From DASQZK01 sp963809925 (GTDB lineage: Bacteria; Bacteroidota; Bacteroidia; Bacteroidales; GCA-2748055), in assembly GCA_963809925.1 (NCBI GenBank), contig CAWELH010000005.1:410790-474789 (forward strand): a stretch of 64,000 nucleotides of DNA, given 5' to 3'. The translations under genes and the position numbers were made by a program. Below are positions 62,756 through 64,000 of this stretch, in pieces. The stretch's first letter is position 1. Every line of letters begins with the position of its first letter. The notes beneath the pieces are model-generated. The model was not told the origin of the DNA, did not search any database, and saw only the letters and a list, made by a program, of their open reading frames with translations.

Positions 62756-64000
62756 TTACAAAGATTTAGCTCTTTTACTGGTTTCATACTCGAGATCTTT
62801 TAGCAGCTGATCCAATGCATCCACTCCAAGTTGCAGCCTCTGGTAATCATCCCATATAAGCACTTCATATTCATTACCCGTTTTCATATGCCGGCTGCGG
62901 CATTTGATAAACCCACGCCCCTCGAGCTCATCCAAAAAGCGCTTTATCTGCATCGGATGCAGCCGGAAGTATTTGCGGATATCTTTGGCATAAAATGCCG
63001 CATTATTTCTGCTGGTATCTGCTATAAAGGTTTTTAAAGATTCAAAGAAGCTTCTGGTCTTGCCTGATAATTCATCGGATTTGCTTAAAAGATTTTCCCG
63101 GCTTAATTTATTTGCCCAGCGCACATCTTCAAGGGTCGAGACAAGTAATATATTCCCATCATTATCCTTGATGCGCTTTCGCTGCTTCTGGTTCCACAGC
63201 GTAATTGCTTTTATAAGGGTCAGATAATGATTCTTAGTGCGCATTTTTTTAAATACATGTGGCGGCAGCTCCAATCTTGGGGCAAAAGGGATCACTACCT
63301 CCACCGGCTCCAGTTGCAGCTGACAGGCCTTTAATAAATCAATGTTTTTTTCGTACTGCCTCATATTAATCAGTCCGGCGGCCACTTTTCCCTGGTATTC
63401 CAACACCTGGGCCTCATGCTGTGGATTCTCCTGGATCTGAAGTAAAAAACTCCGGTTGGCATTATCCTCATACACCCTTTCCTTGGTGGTTGCCCCTGCC
63501 ACACATACCGGACCTTCCACGTGCAGGTATACCTGCTTGCTGTCGCCGGTCCTGCTGTTGGTCTTGGTGGAAAAGCGGCTGATCTCCTGGTTACTCATTA
63601 GCTCCCTGAGGGGAAGTAGCGCATTGTAGGCCCCGTCCAGGTCCTCCTGCAAAAGGATCTTGTGCTTTAAAAAGTCTTTGGGGGTATAGTAGAGCGTGTT
63701 TTCACTCAGTGAGGTGGTAACATTAATGTGCTGTTTGGGTATCATCCCGGCCACGCCTTGCAAAAGATGTGTCTTCCCGCTTCCGCTGCTTCCCATCACA
63801 ATGGCATGAAGCGGGTTTTTAAACAGCCGGGTCAGGAAAATAAAAAACAGCAGTGTGGCATTGTCCCCCTGACCCACCATCCCAAGGTTGTTAAAAAGAT
63901 CGTAGGTGAGCTTTGTAAGATCTGAGCTACGTAAAAACTCCCCGGCCTTTTGCATCTGATCCTGGCTAAACCGGTCGATGGATTCCATTTCCTGCTTTTG
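62756..64000 (-). CDS. primase/P-loop ATPase, C-terminal part (module B, runs off the window)
   Basis: The open frame continues past the right edge, so the start is not in the window; MESIDRFSQDQMQ is internal. Seen: the linker FLRSSDLTKLTYDLFNNLGM, Walker A GSSGSGKTH, ENTLYYTPKDFLKHKILLQE, FLLQIQENPQHEAQVLE, then the winged-helix end FYAKDIRKYFRLHPMQIKR and YEVLIWDDYQRL. The module A counterpart is preceded by a CHC2-TOPRIM primase, so this is probably the ATPase half of one primase-helicase protein. It is unbroken where visible. The stop lies just before the iterons. Confidence 0.85.
   Translation of the reverse strand, partial: QKQEMESIDRFSQDQMQKAGEFLRSSDLTKLTYDLFNNLGMVGQGDNATLLFFIFLTRLFKNPLHAIVMGSSGSGKTHLLQGVAGMIPKQHINVTTSLSENTLYYTPKDFLKHKILLQEDLDGAYNALLPLRELMSNQEISRFSTKTNSRTGDSKQVYLHVEGPVCVAGATTKERVYEDNANRSFLLQIQENPQHEAQVLEYQGKVAAGLINMRQYEKNIDLLKACQLQLEPVEVVIPFAPRLELPPHVFKKMRTKNHYLTLIKAITLWNQKQRKRIKDNDGNILLVSTLEDVRWANKLSRENLLSKSDELSGKTRSFFESLKTFIADTSRNNAAFYAKDIRKYFRLHPMQIKRFLDELEGRGFIKCRSRHMKTGNEYEVLIWDDYQRLQLGVDALDQLLKDLEYETSKRAKSL

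Overview
The window looks like a Bacteroidota (probably Bacteroidales) chromosome. Evidence for this is a SusC/SusD pair with an STN-domain SusC, an ECF sigma/FecR pair, a C-terminal type IX secretion sorting domain on a large glycanase, SHOCT and FtsX-type proteins, and mobile elements typical of the phylum. Everything here comes from reading the sequence; no database search was run.

Layout. 1-12.7 kb is ordinary chromosome: a PhoH/PIN fragment, a nitroreductase overlapping folC, a tryptophanase/tyrosine phenol-lyase family enzyme, a sensor kinase with an NtrC-type sigma-54 regulator broken by a one-base frameshift, an FtsX-like ABC permease, and an NAD-salvage pair (pncB-pncA). 12.9-35.7 kb is a carbohydrate-utilisation region: CE1-like esterase, Ser-type sulfatase, PHP-fold hydrolase, (alpha/alpha)6 glycosidase lipoprotein, SusD, SusC, FecR and ECF sigma on one arm, then a 1740-aa GH9 enzyme and a GH5-like lipoprotein on the other arm. 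The sigma/FecR/SusC relay probably senses an imported glycan and induces the locus.

35.7-37.1 kb holds intergenic repeats, a tRNA-Val, three odd tRNA-like repeats with an enlarged anticodon arm, and a tRNA-Ser. A tyrosine integrase starts 235 bp after the tRNA-Ser and opens an AT-rich accessory region that runs to the right edge. The region 37-46.4 kb carries an ATP-grasp ligase with a micro-membrane protein, recombinase remnants, an AbiC-like membrane protein, an IS4 element, and a two-gene candidate defence unit: a nucleoside-deoxyribosyltransferase/TIR-like protein and a SIR2-like protein. An IS66 element follows.

48.9-64 kb is the most unusual part. One module is present twice in the same order: small exported protein (putative immunity), orphan Rhs C-terminal tip, a ~200-bp imperfect palindrome, a pair of inverted dif/attC-like sites, two overlapping tyrosine recombinases (the second lacking catalytic residues), six 9-bp iterons, and a CHC2-TOPRIM primase/P-loop ATPase. 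Module A (48.9-56.4 kb) is decaying, with a frameshift and a stop codon in the primase/ATPase gene. Module B (58.4 kb to the edge) is intact where visible. An IS3 element and a frameshifted XRE regulator lie between them. I infer a recombinase-driven element that carries or shuffles Rhs toxin tips with their immunity genes.
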